Below, piece by piece: positions 29,995 to 41,747 of a stretch of DNA of 64,000 bases. The notes under the pieces are model-generated. The model saw only the letters and a list, made by a program, of their open reading frames with translations. It had not been told where the DNA came from and ran no database searches. Each line of letters starts with the position of its first letter. The stretch's first letter is position 1. Origin of the DNA: Acanthosoma haemorrhoidale (taxonomy: Eukaryota > Arthropoda > Insecta > Hemiptera > Acanthosomatidae); the NCBI GenBank assembly GCA_930367205.1, contig CAKNEZ010000012.1, forward strand, positions 124,001-188,000, given 5' to 3'. Position numbers and translations under genes: made by a program.

Positions 29995-30446
29995 TGTGGC
30001 GATTCTTAGTAGTTAAGGAAATCACCCTATACGCTATTGCAGATATATTATAAACAGAAGTAAATTATTATAAATATTTTAGCAATAAAGAAAACGCGGA
30101 AGCAAGTAACATGAGACGGGACAACGACTGTCAGTCATAAATTAGAGAGACCCTTACAGCCCAGGCCTGCGGGACCCTTGTCACATGTAAACCACAAGCT
30201 AAGTGGTCCTGTCAGCAGCCTGACAGATTACTGAGAATCGGCATGCTCCTCGCCACATGTTAGGATCTCGCAGGCTCTAAGCAACCTTTTTGTTTCAGCC
30301 CCTCCGAGGAGGCGTGGGACATATTTAACGGAGGAGGCTAGCCCCGGACGACCAGTCTTTCGCGACCGTTACTCAGTGATACTTGCTTCTGTTCGAACTA
30401 TGAAACTTTGACTTATTCTTTATGAATCCTCTTTACCTCTTGAACA
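29995..30446 (+). repeat. Candidate Ty3 LTR (452 bp) followed by leader and gag start
   Basis: The segment begins TGTGGCGATTC after a purine tract and ends CTCTTGAACA, giving TG...CA ends. An ATG at 30479 then starts MESDINADLERLSRL, which is nearly repeated in a reversed copy near 44770. That indicates the sequence after this LTR is a gag leader rather than host flank. LTR limits are inferred, because no second full copy is present. Confidence 0.5.
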
Positions 30447-30636
30447 TAGTGCATTGTCGGGGCACATACCTATCAGAAATGGAGTCAGATATTAACGCCG
30501 ACCTGGAACGATTGTCCAGGTTACAAACTTGAACAATTCGCACTTGTCACCAGGGCTAGAGTGATTGGGCACTCCCCTAGTGACATTTCCCGACATGGCT
30601 CATACAACTCAACGACAAAGGGGACGCATAAGTACT
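30447..30636 (+). pseudogene. Ty3 leader and truncated gag start
   Basis: A 16-codon gag N terminus (from ATG 30479) ends at a TGA, and no further gag is found. The region up to 30636 is otherwise unassigned and abuts the first copy of the tandem segment. Confidence 0.4.
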
Positions 30637-31653
30637 TTTTTCTAATGGATCGGTTAAAAATATGAAAACAAACTCGTTTATTCAAGAATTAGGCTAAACG
30701 AATGTCAGTTAACGTACAAGACAGATTTTATTGTTCTAGACGGGAAAATATTAACAATTTTCTATTGAGTTATTTTTGAATATGCCTTTTAGTAATAAAT
30801 ATCCTCTTTCCTTTTTAAATGACATTTTGTTTTATGGATGTACCCGTAATATTTTGTCGGTGTACTCATATGAATGTGCATACACTTATAACACTGTTGA
30901 CTTGGTACTAGACTATATAGAAAAAAACAAGATTTCTGTTTTAGCTTATTGAGTTATACGTATCAGTTTGATATATCAAAATGTTTTGATTATTAATAGA
31001 TTTTAAGGTAGTTGACTAAGTGAGAATAATCAATTGTCACTACCGACCGGTTACGACACTACAGTCATCCCTATTAAGTAGAATGGGGAGAGTCCCAACT
31101 TACCCTCAGGACACAGTCAAATACACAATCAGCTATTGTGGAATCCTTCCGCTTTTTTATAGTCGGGCATATTCAAAACTTGTGTACATTTATAACACTA
31201 CTCACGAGGTATTAGAATGTACAGAAAATAAAATGCTAGTTGAGAATCGAGTAATATGTATCAGTTTTATATCTCGGAATGTTCGATTGTAAATCGATTT
31301 TATGTTGGTTGACAGAATCATGACAATCGATTGTGAGACTCTACCGACAATCGTCACTGTCTTGAGTAGACAGGGACTCCACCCGCTCTTACTAGCTCCA
31401 TAACTAACCACCAGAGTGCGGTACCAATGCTTCTACTTCCGCGTGAGGATATACAATATAGTGATTTTCTCTCATTGTAGTCAAGGTAAAATCACATTTA
31501 GAAGTGTTTTTACCATTGTATATAAAGTGAGCAACAATAAATTGACGACTTAAGGCATTCAAATTAATTGCTTGTATTGTTGTGTCCTTGTAACGTACCT
31601 TACTTCCCGGAATTTTCGTCTGCCCTAATTTGATAACTTACCGAATTTGCGGG
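30637..31653. repeat. Tandem segment, copy 1, left block
   Basis: This AT-rich block recurs at about 46200-46756 (with an internal 212-bp deletion) and at about 59570-60309. Shared landmarks are GTCAGTTAACGTACAAGACA, CCTATTAAGTAGAATGGGGA and TTGATAACTTACCGAATTTG. Copy 1 has about 280 extra bases near 31104-31380 that look like a diverged local duplication of 30890-31050. No coding content. Confidence 0.85.
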
Positions 31654-31937
31654 TAATTTGATTAGAAGAATAATCACATTTTGTGCGCATAATTGTGCGC
31701 TTTGCAATTTTAAAGTTTAACATTCTCAAGTCTATGTGCGTTATTAACAATTGACTATCATTGTTAACAACGTTAGTCTAACAGTGTATTGCACCAGACG
31801 CTGTTAGAAGACCGTTACAGCAGTGGAGTGGGAGGAATCTGCAGTGACGTCACAAAGTTAAGTGCTGACTACTTATTATTACTTACGTACTTATGATTTA
31901 TTATTTATTATTGTTTTTTTGGGACTGCGGTCCAGAC
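31654..31937 (+). other. LINE copy 1: 5' target duplication and 5'UTR
   Basis: TAATTTGATTA at 31654-31664 matches TAATTGGATTA after the 3' end (36268-36278), the probable target-site duplication. The 5'UTR shares most of its sequence with the 5'UTR of LINE copy 2 at 60420-60661, including GTATTGCACCAGACGCTGTT. Confidence 0.7.
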
Positions 31938-33161
31938 ATGGGGAAGGTGAAAAACCCCAGAGTTCTTAACATGGAGATTTCCCATGAGGAAACTGAATCT
32001 CCAGACAGCCCGGCTCCCGAGCCCTCCCAAGGGGTATTTATTAATCCCAAGGGAGTATGTAGAAACCGTACTCTCCCCCAGGCCCCTGAGGTTAAAACGT
32101 CCAACACTTTTACCCCCCTTATCACAGCTCAACCAGAGGCCAGCACATCGGCCGCCCCTGCAGCCCCCAAATCGCCAGCCCCCCTAATATTAGGTCGCAT
32201 CAACAGTTACGACCTAACCCGTCTGCTTACCGAACACGGCGTGAGAAACTTTAGGATCTCACAAACACAACAGGACACTAAAGTCCTGTGCCATGCTGTC
32301 TCTGACTACCAAAGAGCAGCTGCAGTGTTAAGAGAAATAAATCTTCCTTTCCACACCTTTGCCCCCCGCGGCACAAAGCAAAACAAGAAATTTTTGCTCC
32401 ACGGATTCGATCTAATGCACCCGATCGACGATATAAAAGCCGAGGTATTATTCGTGTAGCCGAAGGTATTATAATCGATGTTTATCGATTAAGGCACTCC
32501 GACCATAACGGTGCCAAAACTGAGATCGAGCCGATCCTCGTTATCGCAGATCATACCTTAACCCAAGCTATGATCAAGCAAATCGGCCACATAAATAACG
32601 TGCTCTTCCGTGTGAGCACATTTCATGACGAAAGAGGCATTCCTATGTGCCTCAACTGCCAGGAGTACGGCCACAACAGGCGGTACTTCTTTAAGCAGGC
32701 AAAATGTGTGAGGTGTAGCCAGCCTCACGAAACTAAAGACTGCCCCAGGGACGCCTCAATTCCCCTGAAATGCGCGAATTGCGGGGAAACCACGTTGCCT
32801 CCTTTCAACAGTGCCCCCACAGACTGCAGCTCCTACAGGCCGATGAAAATAGAAAGCAGGCTAAAAATAACACAGCCGGGCCGAGAATGTCCAGGTATCA
32901 GCCTGCTCCCCCCCCCCACCTCGTCAGACAGCGTCATATGCCCAGATGGCATCAGGTAGCACCAGGGCTCCGGAAGTACTCCCAGAGCCCCTATCACAGC
33001 AAAATAATAATAATAATAATAACAACGATGCCCTGATGGGCATAATGAATATGTTAGGTAGCATGATGAACATGCTCAGCGGTATGACAACCACAATGAA
33101 CAAACTATCAGAGGCGGTAACCGAAATGATGAGAGATTACAGAAAACCCACATCTAAATGA
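31938..33161 (+). pseudogene. Jockey-type LINE copy 1, ORF1
   Basis: ATG 31938 starts a Pro/Ser-rich N-terminal domain, then a PRE_C2HC-type region (SYDLTRLLTEHGVRNFRIS, FHTFAPRGTKQNKKF). A frameshift near 32450 (a short deletion relative to copy 2) breaks it before the zinc knuckles CLNCQEYGHNRRYFF, in which the final Cys is Phe, CVRCSQPHETKDC and CANCGE. A second indel near 32790 follows. The C terminus contains an Asn run encoded by AAT repeats and ends at TGA 33159-33161, which overlaps the ORF2 ATG. Confidence 0.85.
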
Positions 33162-35866
33162 ATGGGCACTCAATTTTAAATTACAACGTCTGCGGCATTA
33201 CGCCCAAACAAGCCGACGTAGAAGTAATTCTACGGTGCCACACGCCAGACGTTGTCGTCCTCACAGATACCTGGCTGAAGAAAATCCACTTCCGCCGCTT
33301 CCCGGGTTATACTGTTTACCGTCAAGACACCGAAACTACCACAGGAGGAGTAGCGGTGTTAGTCAAAAACGGTATACCCTGTAGGAGACTGCCCCCCCCC
33401 CCCCCCGTCAACCTAGGCCCCGATCAACTTATTGTAACGCTCCAACTACTGCTCACGAAGAATACCATTGTGTCAGGAGTCTATAGAAGACCAAGAGCCG
33501 CCTGTGACCCGTACAAGCGTCTGCTCAGTACGGTAGCTCATGACCAAAGACACGTCATTGTGGGTGACCTAAATGCAAACCGCAGCTGGTGGAGTAGTAC
33601 TAGGGCAAACGGCCTAGGCCGCTATGTTACTAAAACTCCATTTACGGTCATCCACCCAGGATTGCCAACCTTCCGTCATTTTGCTTTCCCAGACAGAACC
33701 TCCACGCCTGACCTGCTCCTGACACAACAGCCACACCGGGTCACCGGATGCTCCGCCTTAGATTTTACCACTTCAGATCATCGACCCGTTCTCTATGAAC
33801 TAGAAGGCGACATGCCGGAGCCGCCTGCTTCTAGATACAGATACGACGAGGCTAAGTGGGACCTCTACAAGCATCTCATTAAAACCTATTTGCCCATTAT
33901 CACGCCCCTTAGGCACACCTGGGACATAGATTACGCTATCTTTCAGTTACAGGACGTCATCGAATGAGCTGCCGATGCATATATCCCCAAATTTTCTCCG
34001 AAACCCCCTTCTCTGAGGAAACCTCCGGATCACATCCTTCAACTGATAAGACAGCTCAACAACATCAAGAACAGGTGGTTTAGGACCAGAAACAGGGACT
34101 ACAAACCGGTCTTAAATTCTCTCACAAACCAAGTTAAGTCCCTGATGGCTCAGTGGAAAGTTCGGTTTGGGAAGATCGCCTCACCAGGCTGCACGGCGAC
34201 CACAAGCAACAGTGGAAACTCGTGAAGACCTCTACATCAAAAAGGAATGGTGAACGGCCAGTTCATCCCCACCACTGAGCAAGCAGACATCTTGGCAAAC
34301 TATTACGAGGAAGTGAGCCGTGCCCAAGGCGAACCAATAGGAACGCTCGATCCCCCCTACCCTTCTCTCCCCACCACTACCGATATCTGGACCTCTCACA
34401 GACAAGTCGGAGCCATCATTCGGAGAACAACCGGCAAGAAATCACCAGGGCAGGACTCGATCCAGAACATCCTACTGAAGCAGCTGCCGAGGAAAGGAAT
34501 CTCGTTCATAACTAACATCTTGAACTCCTGCTTCAGGCTTCATTATTTCCCTCAGAACTGGAAACATGCAGTAGTGATCCCTCTTCTGAAACCAGCAAAT
34601 AGCGGATATGAGCCATCTCATTACCGCCCCATCAGTCTGCTGACTCAACTCTCGAAGCTGTTCGAGAGAGTCATCCACACACATCTCTCCGGGCACTGCG
34701 AGTCAGAAGAAATCATCCCACCGGAGCAGACTGGTTTCAGCACAGGATTAAGCGCGAATAACAACCTGGTGAGGTTGCAACACCACGTCGCATCGAACGT
34801 CCAAAGCAACAGAGCTACCGCAATGATTTCTCTGGATGCAGCTGATCCGAGAATTCATATTCCCTCAGACGCTGGAGCAGGATGTAGTTGTCCACAGTAT
34901 CGAAGGCTTTCGGTGGACCACTACATCCTGCTCCAGCGTCTGAGGGAATATGAATTCTCGGATCAGCTGCAGAACCTGATGAGATCCTACCTTACAGGCA
35001 GAACTTTTTTGGTTCGTATAGGCACTACGACCACGACCCGAAGAAACTACTCTGCCGGTGTCCCCCAAGGATCGGTGCTAGGCCCGTTGCTGTTCATTTA
35101 CAAACATTTACACCACCCACATCGTAGGAGCCTCGTACTCCAACTGCGAGGTATCAGCGTACCCGGGCGATATAGGTGTCTACAGCACTAGCATCAATCC
35201 CTCCAGAGCCCTGAAATTCGCTGAGAGCGCCAGTCGACAAATCGCCGAGAAACTCGATGCCGTCTACATTAAAGTCAATCCGGCCAAGACGCAAGGAATA
35301 TATTTAGTTACAAATCCGGAAAAAAGAAGCTCCCGAAATCCTTCGTGTTAGATGGCAAAGAATGCACTGTAAGCAACAAGCTGTGCTACCTTGGAATTAC
35401 CCTCGGTAGGCACTTGTCGTTCACAACGCACCTCGGCAGGAAATTAAAAAGCGTTAGGAAGAAATTCTTCAGCCTCGGACACCTACTTCACAGCCCGGCT
35501 CTATCTGTACGCCTCAAGCTGCTGATATACCAGAGCGTCCTAAGACCTGCATTGATGTATGGAACCCCTCTCTACAAGTATTTGACTCCTAACACTCTCC
35601 TAACGCTCCAGCAATTTCAGAATAGAGTTCTACACACCTCCCTCAAACACACCCCGTTCGACCGTATGAAGGCAGATGAAATCCACAAAAAATTCGAAGT
35701 GCTCACTATCCAAGATTTTATCAAGAGAAGGCACATCAAATTTTTTGACTCCCTAAGACATAGCCATAACCCACTATTCTCCGACCTTCAGCCACCACCA
35801 ATGCCCGTCAGATGGAAGCACTGCTGGGCCGCCGAAGCCTGGAGAATGAAAGACATCAGTGACTGA
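33158..35866 (+). pseudogene. Jockey-type LINE copy 1, ORF2 (endonuclease/RT)
   Basis: The endonuclease begins ILNYNVCGITPKQADVEV and retains GVYRRPRA, VGDLNANRSWWSS and LDFTTSDHRPVLYEL, but a TGA at 33965-33967 ends the first part. RT follows with SPGQDSIQNILLKQLPRKG and PISLLTQLSKLFERV. The catalytic-Asp region (SLDCSKAFDSV in copy 2) is replaced by an inverted duplication, and the YADD site reads YPGD at about 35158-35172 next to frame breaks. The C-terminal 170 codons are intact to 35866. This copy is dead. Confidence 0.88.
34837..34971. repeat. Fold-back: 59-bp inverted repeat inside the LINE RT
   Basis: Left arm 34837-34895 and right arm 34913-34971 are reverse complements with one mismatch, separated by 17 bases. 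In LINE copy 2 the corresponding place (near 62805) has only the right-arm sequence preceded by normal RT codons. The left arm is therefore a reversed copy of downstream RT sequence that replaced the original. Confidence 0.92.
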
Positions 35867-36267
35867 CCGACCTACACCTAGCCGAGAGATCGAGGCCGAT
35901 CTCCCGGCCGACTTAACCGGCGCCACATTACCCCATCTACCTGTGTAAGCAGGCTTGACCTTCCGGCCGATTAGGCCGACTCATTTCAGGCCCGTGGCAG
36001 GGCGGCCGGCCAGGCTTCACCTGGCCCACAACAAACCGTCGCCTAGGCATGCCTAGGCTCAATCCTTGGTAGACTCTCACTATCTTCCTGACTCCATCCG
36101 CCTTTCTAGGCATTCCACACCCCATATCCTTCTCATACTTCCTTCAAATAGGGGTCTCCCCTTAGTGAAAGGCACTTCCAGCCAAAAATGATTTTCTTTT
36201 TTTTCTTATTTTTTTTCCCACATTCCTATTTTATATAAGTTTGAGAGCTTTAAAAAACCGATTGGAT
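35867..36267 (+). other. LINE copy 1 3'UTR
   Basis: GC-rich non-coding sequence with short palindromes (CCTAGGCATGCCTAGG near 36044, CCGGCCGATTAGGCCG near 35962) is shared with copy 2 at 63776-64000. It is followed by T-rich sequence and ends before the 3' target duplication at 36268. Confidence 0.7.
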
Positions 36268-36278
36268 TAATTGGATTA

Positions 36279-37266
36279 ACCTCGCGCAGTGGCATTATTG
36301 TAACCGATGAAGTTCTACCGAGAAGCAATTATTGCTTATTGAAAACTTTACCAATACCCCACCAAGGGACTGTGCAATATCAGTCCTAAAGGCAATTTTT
36401 GGAAATCCCTCCGGGGATTCATAAATGACAATGTCTAATTCATTTCAGCAAAACACTATAGTCGAGCCTCATAGCTTAACTTCGGCCACTAAGTGACGTC
36501 TCACATAGGCGACTGACCCTAATTATTGAAAAGATATGATTTTAATGACATAATGTCAATCGATTGAGTATATTGTATATTTTTGGAAATTGAGCGAATG
36601 CGAAAAGTCTGCCAGTATTCTCCCACCCAATAATAATCAACCTTCTAAACTCACGAATGTTGAGGGATACCTACCTACCTCCTTCCCTTAAAATATTTAC
36701 AGACATTTTTTTTTGTCACGGAAAGGCATTAAGACCACGCGAATATTATTACTTTCGGTTCTTTTCTTGTTTTTGTTTTTCTTCCATTTTCCTCTCATTA
36801 TCTCTACGTACTTTTGTTTTCTTTCTTCTGTCCACGCGACTCCCTTTTTCGTTTTTTTGTTTCTTGAAAGAACCTTGAATTCCCTCAGTCTTTTCCCATA
36901 TCTTTCTCCGTCCTGACAATCCTGGTCCGTTATTCCTAATCTTTCAGTTTCTCCCTACATCTGCTTGGTGCATCCTCGGATTTTCTTGAATATTTCATTG
37001 TTTAGTCTTTCCGGGGCCATTCTTACCATATGTCCGTGGAATTTCAGTCTCCTGATTCTTATGTCCGTTTCTAGGTCTTTTGTGCCTTTGTGGATTTCTT
37101 GGTTGGATCTCAGTCTGTATGTATCCTTTTTGTGGTCGTAGATCCTTCTTAGGATCCTTGGTTCTATTCTCAGTAGTTTCTGTAGGTTTCCGTCCCATAT
37201 AATATTTCCGGTTTAACGACTCTGTTGTTGGGTCTTATCTTCGCTTTAGTGGAAAAGTTTTTCTTG
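36279..37266. repeat. Tandem segment, copy 1, middle block, with a reversed LINE RT tail
   Basis: This matches 46768-47755 closely. From about 37205 down to 36780 on the minus strand it encodes degraded RT C-terminal sequence (IIWDGNLQKLLRIEPRILRR, RIRRLKFHGHMVRM), a third non-LTR family not otherwise seen here. The first 400 bp hold no coding sequence. Confidence 0.75.
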
Positions 37267-37304
37267 TTATATACGTTTTTATTTATTTATTATTTGTTCC
37301 GGCA

Positions 37305-40300
37305 TTTGTGCACCGCGGCCTCAGTGAGACCTATTGTGCGCCGTCCATGTCCCTGTCCTATATATGTGACAGGCCCACGGCCTTTGCAAATCTGAGGATA
37401 CTGAATGGATCGATCAGTTCACATAGTTTGGGGTCTACAATGCGATCACTACCAAAGTGAAGGTATCGCCTTCTAGCTAGGTTATCACAGTCACATATTA
37501 TATGACGTGCCGTTTCTCCCTCTTTCTTGCAGAATCTGCAGATTGGTGATCCAACTATCCCCAAATTAAAGAGGTGTTTGTTTAACCGACAGTGACCTGT
37601 TTAGAGTCCTGTCACACTTTTGAGTGTCCACCTGTCCATTGATAGAAGTGCTGAGCTTCTTCTCTTACAGGGTCCATCAAGAAACAGTTTCGAGTGTTCC
37701 TGTTTCTTAGTTTCTCTCCAAGAGAGTCTTGCCCTGTCCTCTAAAGCTAATTTTATACGCCTTTTAGCGTAGCTGAGGCTGATACCACATATGGGTTCAG
37801 GTGCAAGAGGTGTCTGTTCTGAGCCCACCCTTGCAAGGCCTTCTGCCTTCTCATTGCCTGTGATGCCTGTGTGTCCTGGCACCCAGTCAATTCTAACCTT
37901 ATTGGCTAGCGAGAGTGTGTTTAGGTTGTTTTTACACTCCTCAACCAAATAAGATCTGGTCGTAACGCTTCTCAGGGCGCCAATGGCTGCCTGGCTATCC
38001 GTGAAAATTGTGATCAGTCTGTTTCTTACACCCTCCCCAATTAAGGTTTGGGTACAGACATTGATCGCCATCACTTCGGCCTGAAAGACCGAGGTGTGTC
38101 TACCTAAAGGAATAGAAATCCCAGATTCTGGTATATCTTTCCTCCATATGCCGGCCCCTGATCCGTTTTCCTGTTAGTGAGCCGTCTGTATAGCAATTAA
38201 TCCCATTACACAGTTTATGTGGTTTGGTCTTTTTGTCTACCGCACAGTATAAGACGTCTGTGTGTTTCTTAACTTGTAGGTCAAAGTGCATTGACAGCAC
38301 CTCGTCCTCATCAATTCTTCTGAACATGTTCCCATGCCTCATGTAAGTCATGGCTTTGGATCTTGTTCCTGATTTCGCAAGTCTGTAAGCCACGTTCAAG
38401 GCTTGCGCTTTTACTTCTATGTGCAGTGGATTCAAGTTCAATAAGACTTCCATTGCAGCAGTAGGAGTTGTAATCATGGCACCAGTAATCATGAGACATG
38501 AGAGCCTCTGTAATTTGCCAAGCAAAGTTCTATTTTTACTAATGCTACCTCTGTGCCACCACACCATAGAGGCATAGAGCACCATTGGTCTCACTGCTGC
38601 GGTATATAGCCAGACTACAACCCAGTCCCCAGGTCCTACCCACAGCCCTTTTGCATGCATAGAGGCATCGAAGTGCCTTCATAGTAGTATTCCTGATGTG
38701 TTTGGACCAGTCCAATTTACTATCCAGAGTAACCCCTAGATGCTTTACCTCATTACAAATGCTTACCTGTGCCCCCCCTATATAGGGTGGTCTAACTATA
38801 GCATTTCTTTTGTTAGTAAAGATACAGAGATTTATCTTCTGGGGATTGATTCCTAAACCATTCTTTTCACACCAATCCCTCAAAAGATCCATCGATGCGG
38901 AAAGCAACTCAGAAATGGTTTCTGAGAACTTGCCACCTATGAGCACAGCAATGTCATCAGCATATCCCTGTGCGTAGAACCCTGCAGAGTTTAGGTTTGT
39001 TAACAATGAGTCAACGACCAAACACCACAGTAATGGAGATAACACCCCTCCCTGTGGACATCCTCCCACTGGCTTCATCCACAGTTTGGTTTGTCTCAAT
39101 TGTGATTGTAAAATCCTATTCTCTAGCATGGTGTTTATCCAGCTAGAGGCTAAGGAACTAATCCCCTTTCTTTCTAAGGCCGATGCCATAGTGTTATAGG
39201 GTGTGCGATCAAAGGCACCTTCTATATCAACAAAGATGCCTACCATTATTTCTTTATGAACTAGGGATCTCTCGATCCTGGAAACCAGGTGGTGGAGAGC
39301 AATTTCACAGGATTTTCCTGCCTGCTATGCGAATTGAGCGCTATGGAGCGGTCGTTCTACCAGTATTCCATCCCGAATATGTCTGTCTATGACCTTTTCC
39401 AAGGTCTTCATTAAAAATGAAGTCAGACATATTGGTCTGTAAGACTTGGGTTCGTCATAGGACTCTTTCCCAGGTTTTGGTATGTAACACACTTTTGCCA
39501 TCCTCCAGCTTACTGAAATATAGCTCAGTGCCAAGCTTCCCCTTAACAAGGTAAGTATAAGGGGCCTAATTACTGGTAGGCCTTTTTGTAGCAAGGCTGG
39601 GAAAATCGCATCATCATACCAGGTGATTTGAAGGGAGCAAAAGAATTAATTGCCCACTCCACTCTTGCAGAATTGACAATTTTATTTGCTTCTGCCCAGT
39701 TACCCTTGCAACTAGTGTGTTCACAGTTGGTAGGGTCATTATTAATCGTATCCATCAGTCCGCAGCCAGGAAAATGCGCGCGCGCCAGGGCACCGAGGGT
39801 TCCCTCCTCAGAATCCGTATAGCCCCCTCCCACCCTGACGGAGCCCAATACTCCCCTGTCAGACTGCTTGGATAAGATCCTATTTACTCTAAACATGGAA
39901 GTTGTATCGTTTATTTCGCTACAAAATTTCTTCCACGCCCTTCTTTTAGCCTTTCTGACTTCTTTGTTATAATCAGTGAGTGCACGTTTATAAGTGTCCC
40001 ATCTGCCTGATCTTTTGGCCACGTTAAAAAGTTTACGTGTAAGAGCTCTTAACTTGCCAAGTTCATTGTTCCACCAGGGACAGTTCCTGTTGGATCTAAC
40101 ATTACATACAGTGTTATTATCAGTGTATGACTTAATTATTGCCTCAGTCAATGTTGAGTTTAAATGTTCCAAATGCCAGTTGCTACTCACCACTCTAGGA
40201 CAGCATTTGACCTCCTCCTCAAGCTGTGTATAGTAGGTTTCCCAGTTTGTAAGTTTGGGATTCCTATACACAGCTTCGGACGTGATGTTACCACTTAGAT

Positions 40301-40952
40301 CAAATCTAATGTATCTATGATCTGAGCATGACTCTTCTTCAGAGACGTGCCAGCCTTTAACCCTTAGGCTTATAGTACGTGTGCTAAGGGTTATGTCAAT
40401 GACCTCAGATCTGATTCTATTGTTAAAAGTGGTAATATTGCCTCTGTTTAGAATGTCTAGGTCATTACTAGTTATGTACTCTACTAAACACTCACCTCTC
40501 TGGTTGTTGTTCTTGCTCCCCCAGAGCTGATGGTGAGCGTTCGCGTCAAGCGATGCTATAAGCTCGCCCCTTAAAACAGTCCCTTCCGTTAGCTTACTAA
40601 GTGCCTCGGTCGGGACTCCTTCTTCATATTGGAGGTAGACCGATGCAATCGTCAACCTCCCACCTTGATTTCCCTCGTTGAGGGCCATTTGAGCTGCTGC
40701 TAAATCTCTAGAACAATATTGCCATAGAGGCAGCATTTTAAGACAGCTCTTATGCAGGATACAGGCTCTGGCACGCGCGGGTACAGAAATAATCTCATAC
40801 CCACGCATCGCCAGCCCCCCCATCCTGCCCTTATACAGGTAAGGTTCTTGTATTAGAATGCTATCAATATCCTTACCTCTCACATACTGCTGCAGAACAC
40901 CACATGCTGCAATACAGTGGTGCAGATTAATTTGCAGCAGCCTCACCACCAT
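37305..40952 (-). pseudogene. LOA/I-like LINE ORF2: endonuclease, RT, RNase H and zinc tail
   Basis: ATG at 40952 begins the endonuclease (LLQINLHHCIAACGVLQQYV, ILIQEPYLYKGRMGGL, SLDANAHHQLWGS, SCSDHRYIRFDL). RT follows with VDIEGAFDRTPYN, GCPQGGVLSPLLW and YADD (GYADDIAVLIGG). RNase H has FTDSQAAI and WVPGHTGITGNEKAEGLA, and a C-terminal zinc site reads CRFCKKEGETARHIICDCDN. The frame is broken near 39590, 39330, 38550 and 38090. RNase H in ORF2 points to the I superfamily (LOA or relatives); the exact clade is not settled. Confidence 0.88.
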
Positions 40953-40954
40953 GA

Positions 40955-41608
40955 TCAGTGCCCGCCGGCCCCCGGAGGGCCACCCCGAGGCGGACGCCGG
41001 GAGACAGCGCCAAACCCAGGCCTCCCCATCACAGAGGGCCGAGACCCAGCGCGCCCCCCAGCCCCCGCCACGGGGCCACCCCCCGCAGCCGCCATAGTCA
41101 TCGCCTTGGGGCCATCCTTTGGAGTTGGCAAATTCGTCGTAGCGATCCCCTTCGACTCCTCCACCTCGGGATCGCTCCTTGCCTCCTCCATCTTATCAGC
41201 CGCCTTCCTCTCCTGTACTGCTTTCAGCGGCTTCTTCTTATCCAATACCCTGAGAGCGACCTTAGTAAACCCATAGTTCAGCTTAAGGTTCCGCTTCTCA
41301 AGGTATTCCATGCTAGTCTCTGGGGCAGACAGGATCGCAAAGAAGCCATGCTTCTCCACCTTGGTGCCCAGGAGTCTCTATAATCCAATATCAGGTACCC
41401 TAGAGTTTTGGGTCCTGATCCTCTTCATGAAATGACCTTCCAGAGGCATTTCTCCTGTAATGAAGGTTCCTACCTTCACGGTTTTATGAAGCTCCTCCAC
41501 CTTTCCTACGCGGAGCTCCAGGTACCCACTCATGTTAAAATTGGGTACTATAATCGACAACCAGTCCTTGGTCTCCTGGTTGTCGCAGATTATGACACAG
41601 GCTCCCAC
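40955..41608 (-). pseudogene. LOA/I-like LINE ORF1 (DUF4780-like)
   Basis: The minus-strand frame begins GACVIICDNQETKDWL and contains FNMSGYLELRVGKVEELHKTVKVG, the DUF4780 pattern found in arthropod LINE ORF1 proteins. A TAG at 41378-41380 interrupts it where the family normally has Trp. The same frame continues with EKHGFFAILSAPETSMEYLEK and ends in a Gly/Pro/Arg-rich tail at 40955, 3 bp before the ORF2 ATG. About 130 bp of 5'UTR lie between 41609 and 41736. Confidence 0.75.
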
Positions 41609-41747
41609 ATGTGGGTAAATTCCGCTGAATTCAGCCTGTGTCCCTTTCTCTTCTTCCAGCTAATCGACAAATTTCATCAGCTGGCCCTTCATTTCCTCGC
41701 AATTCTCCTTCGTCAGCTGAGTGGATGGATATCCACTTATATACGTT

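Larger units (their letters stand above)
37267..41747 (-). mobile_element. LOA/I-like LINE insertion with 11-bp target-site duplication
   Basis: TTATATACGTT occurs at 37267-37277 and 41737-41747, flanking a 4459-bp minus-strand LINE (37278-41736). The paralogous segment at 47756-47766 carries a single TTATATACGTT without the element, so it is the empty site. The 3' tail is A-rich (TTTATTTATTTATTATTTG on the plus strand). Gene content is described in the two ORF entries. Confidence 0.9.
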
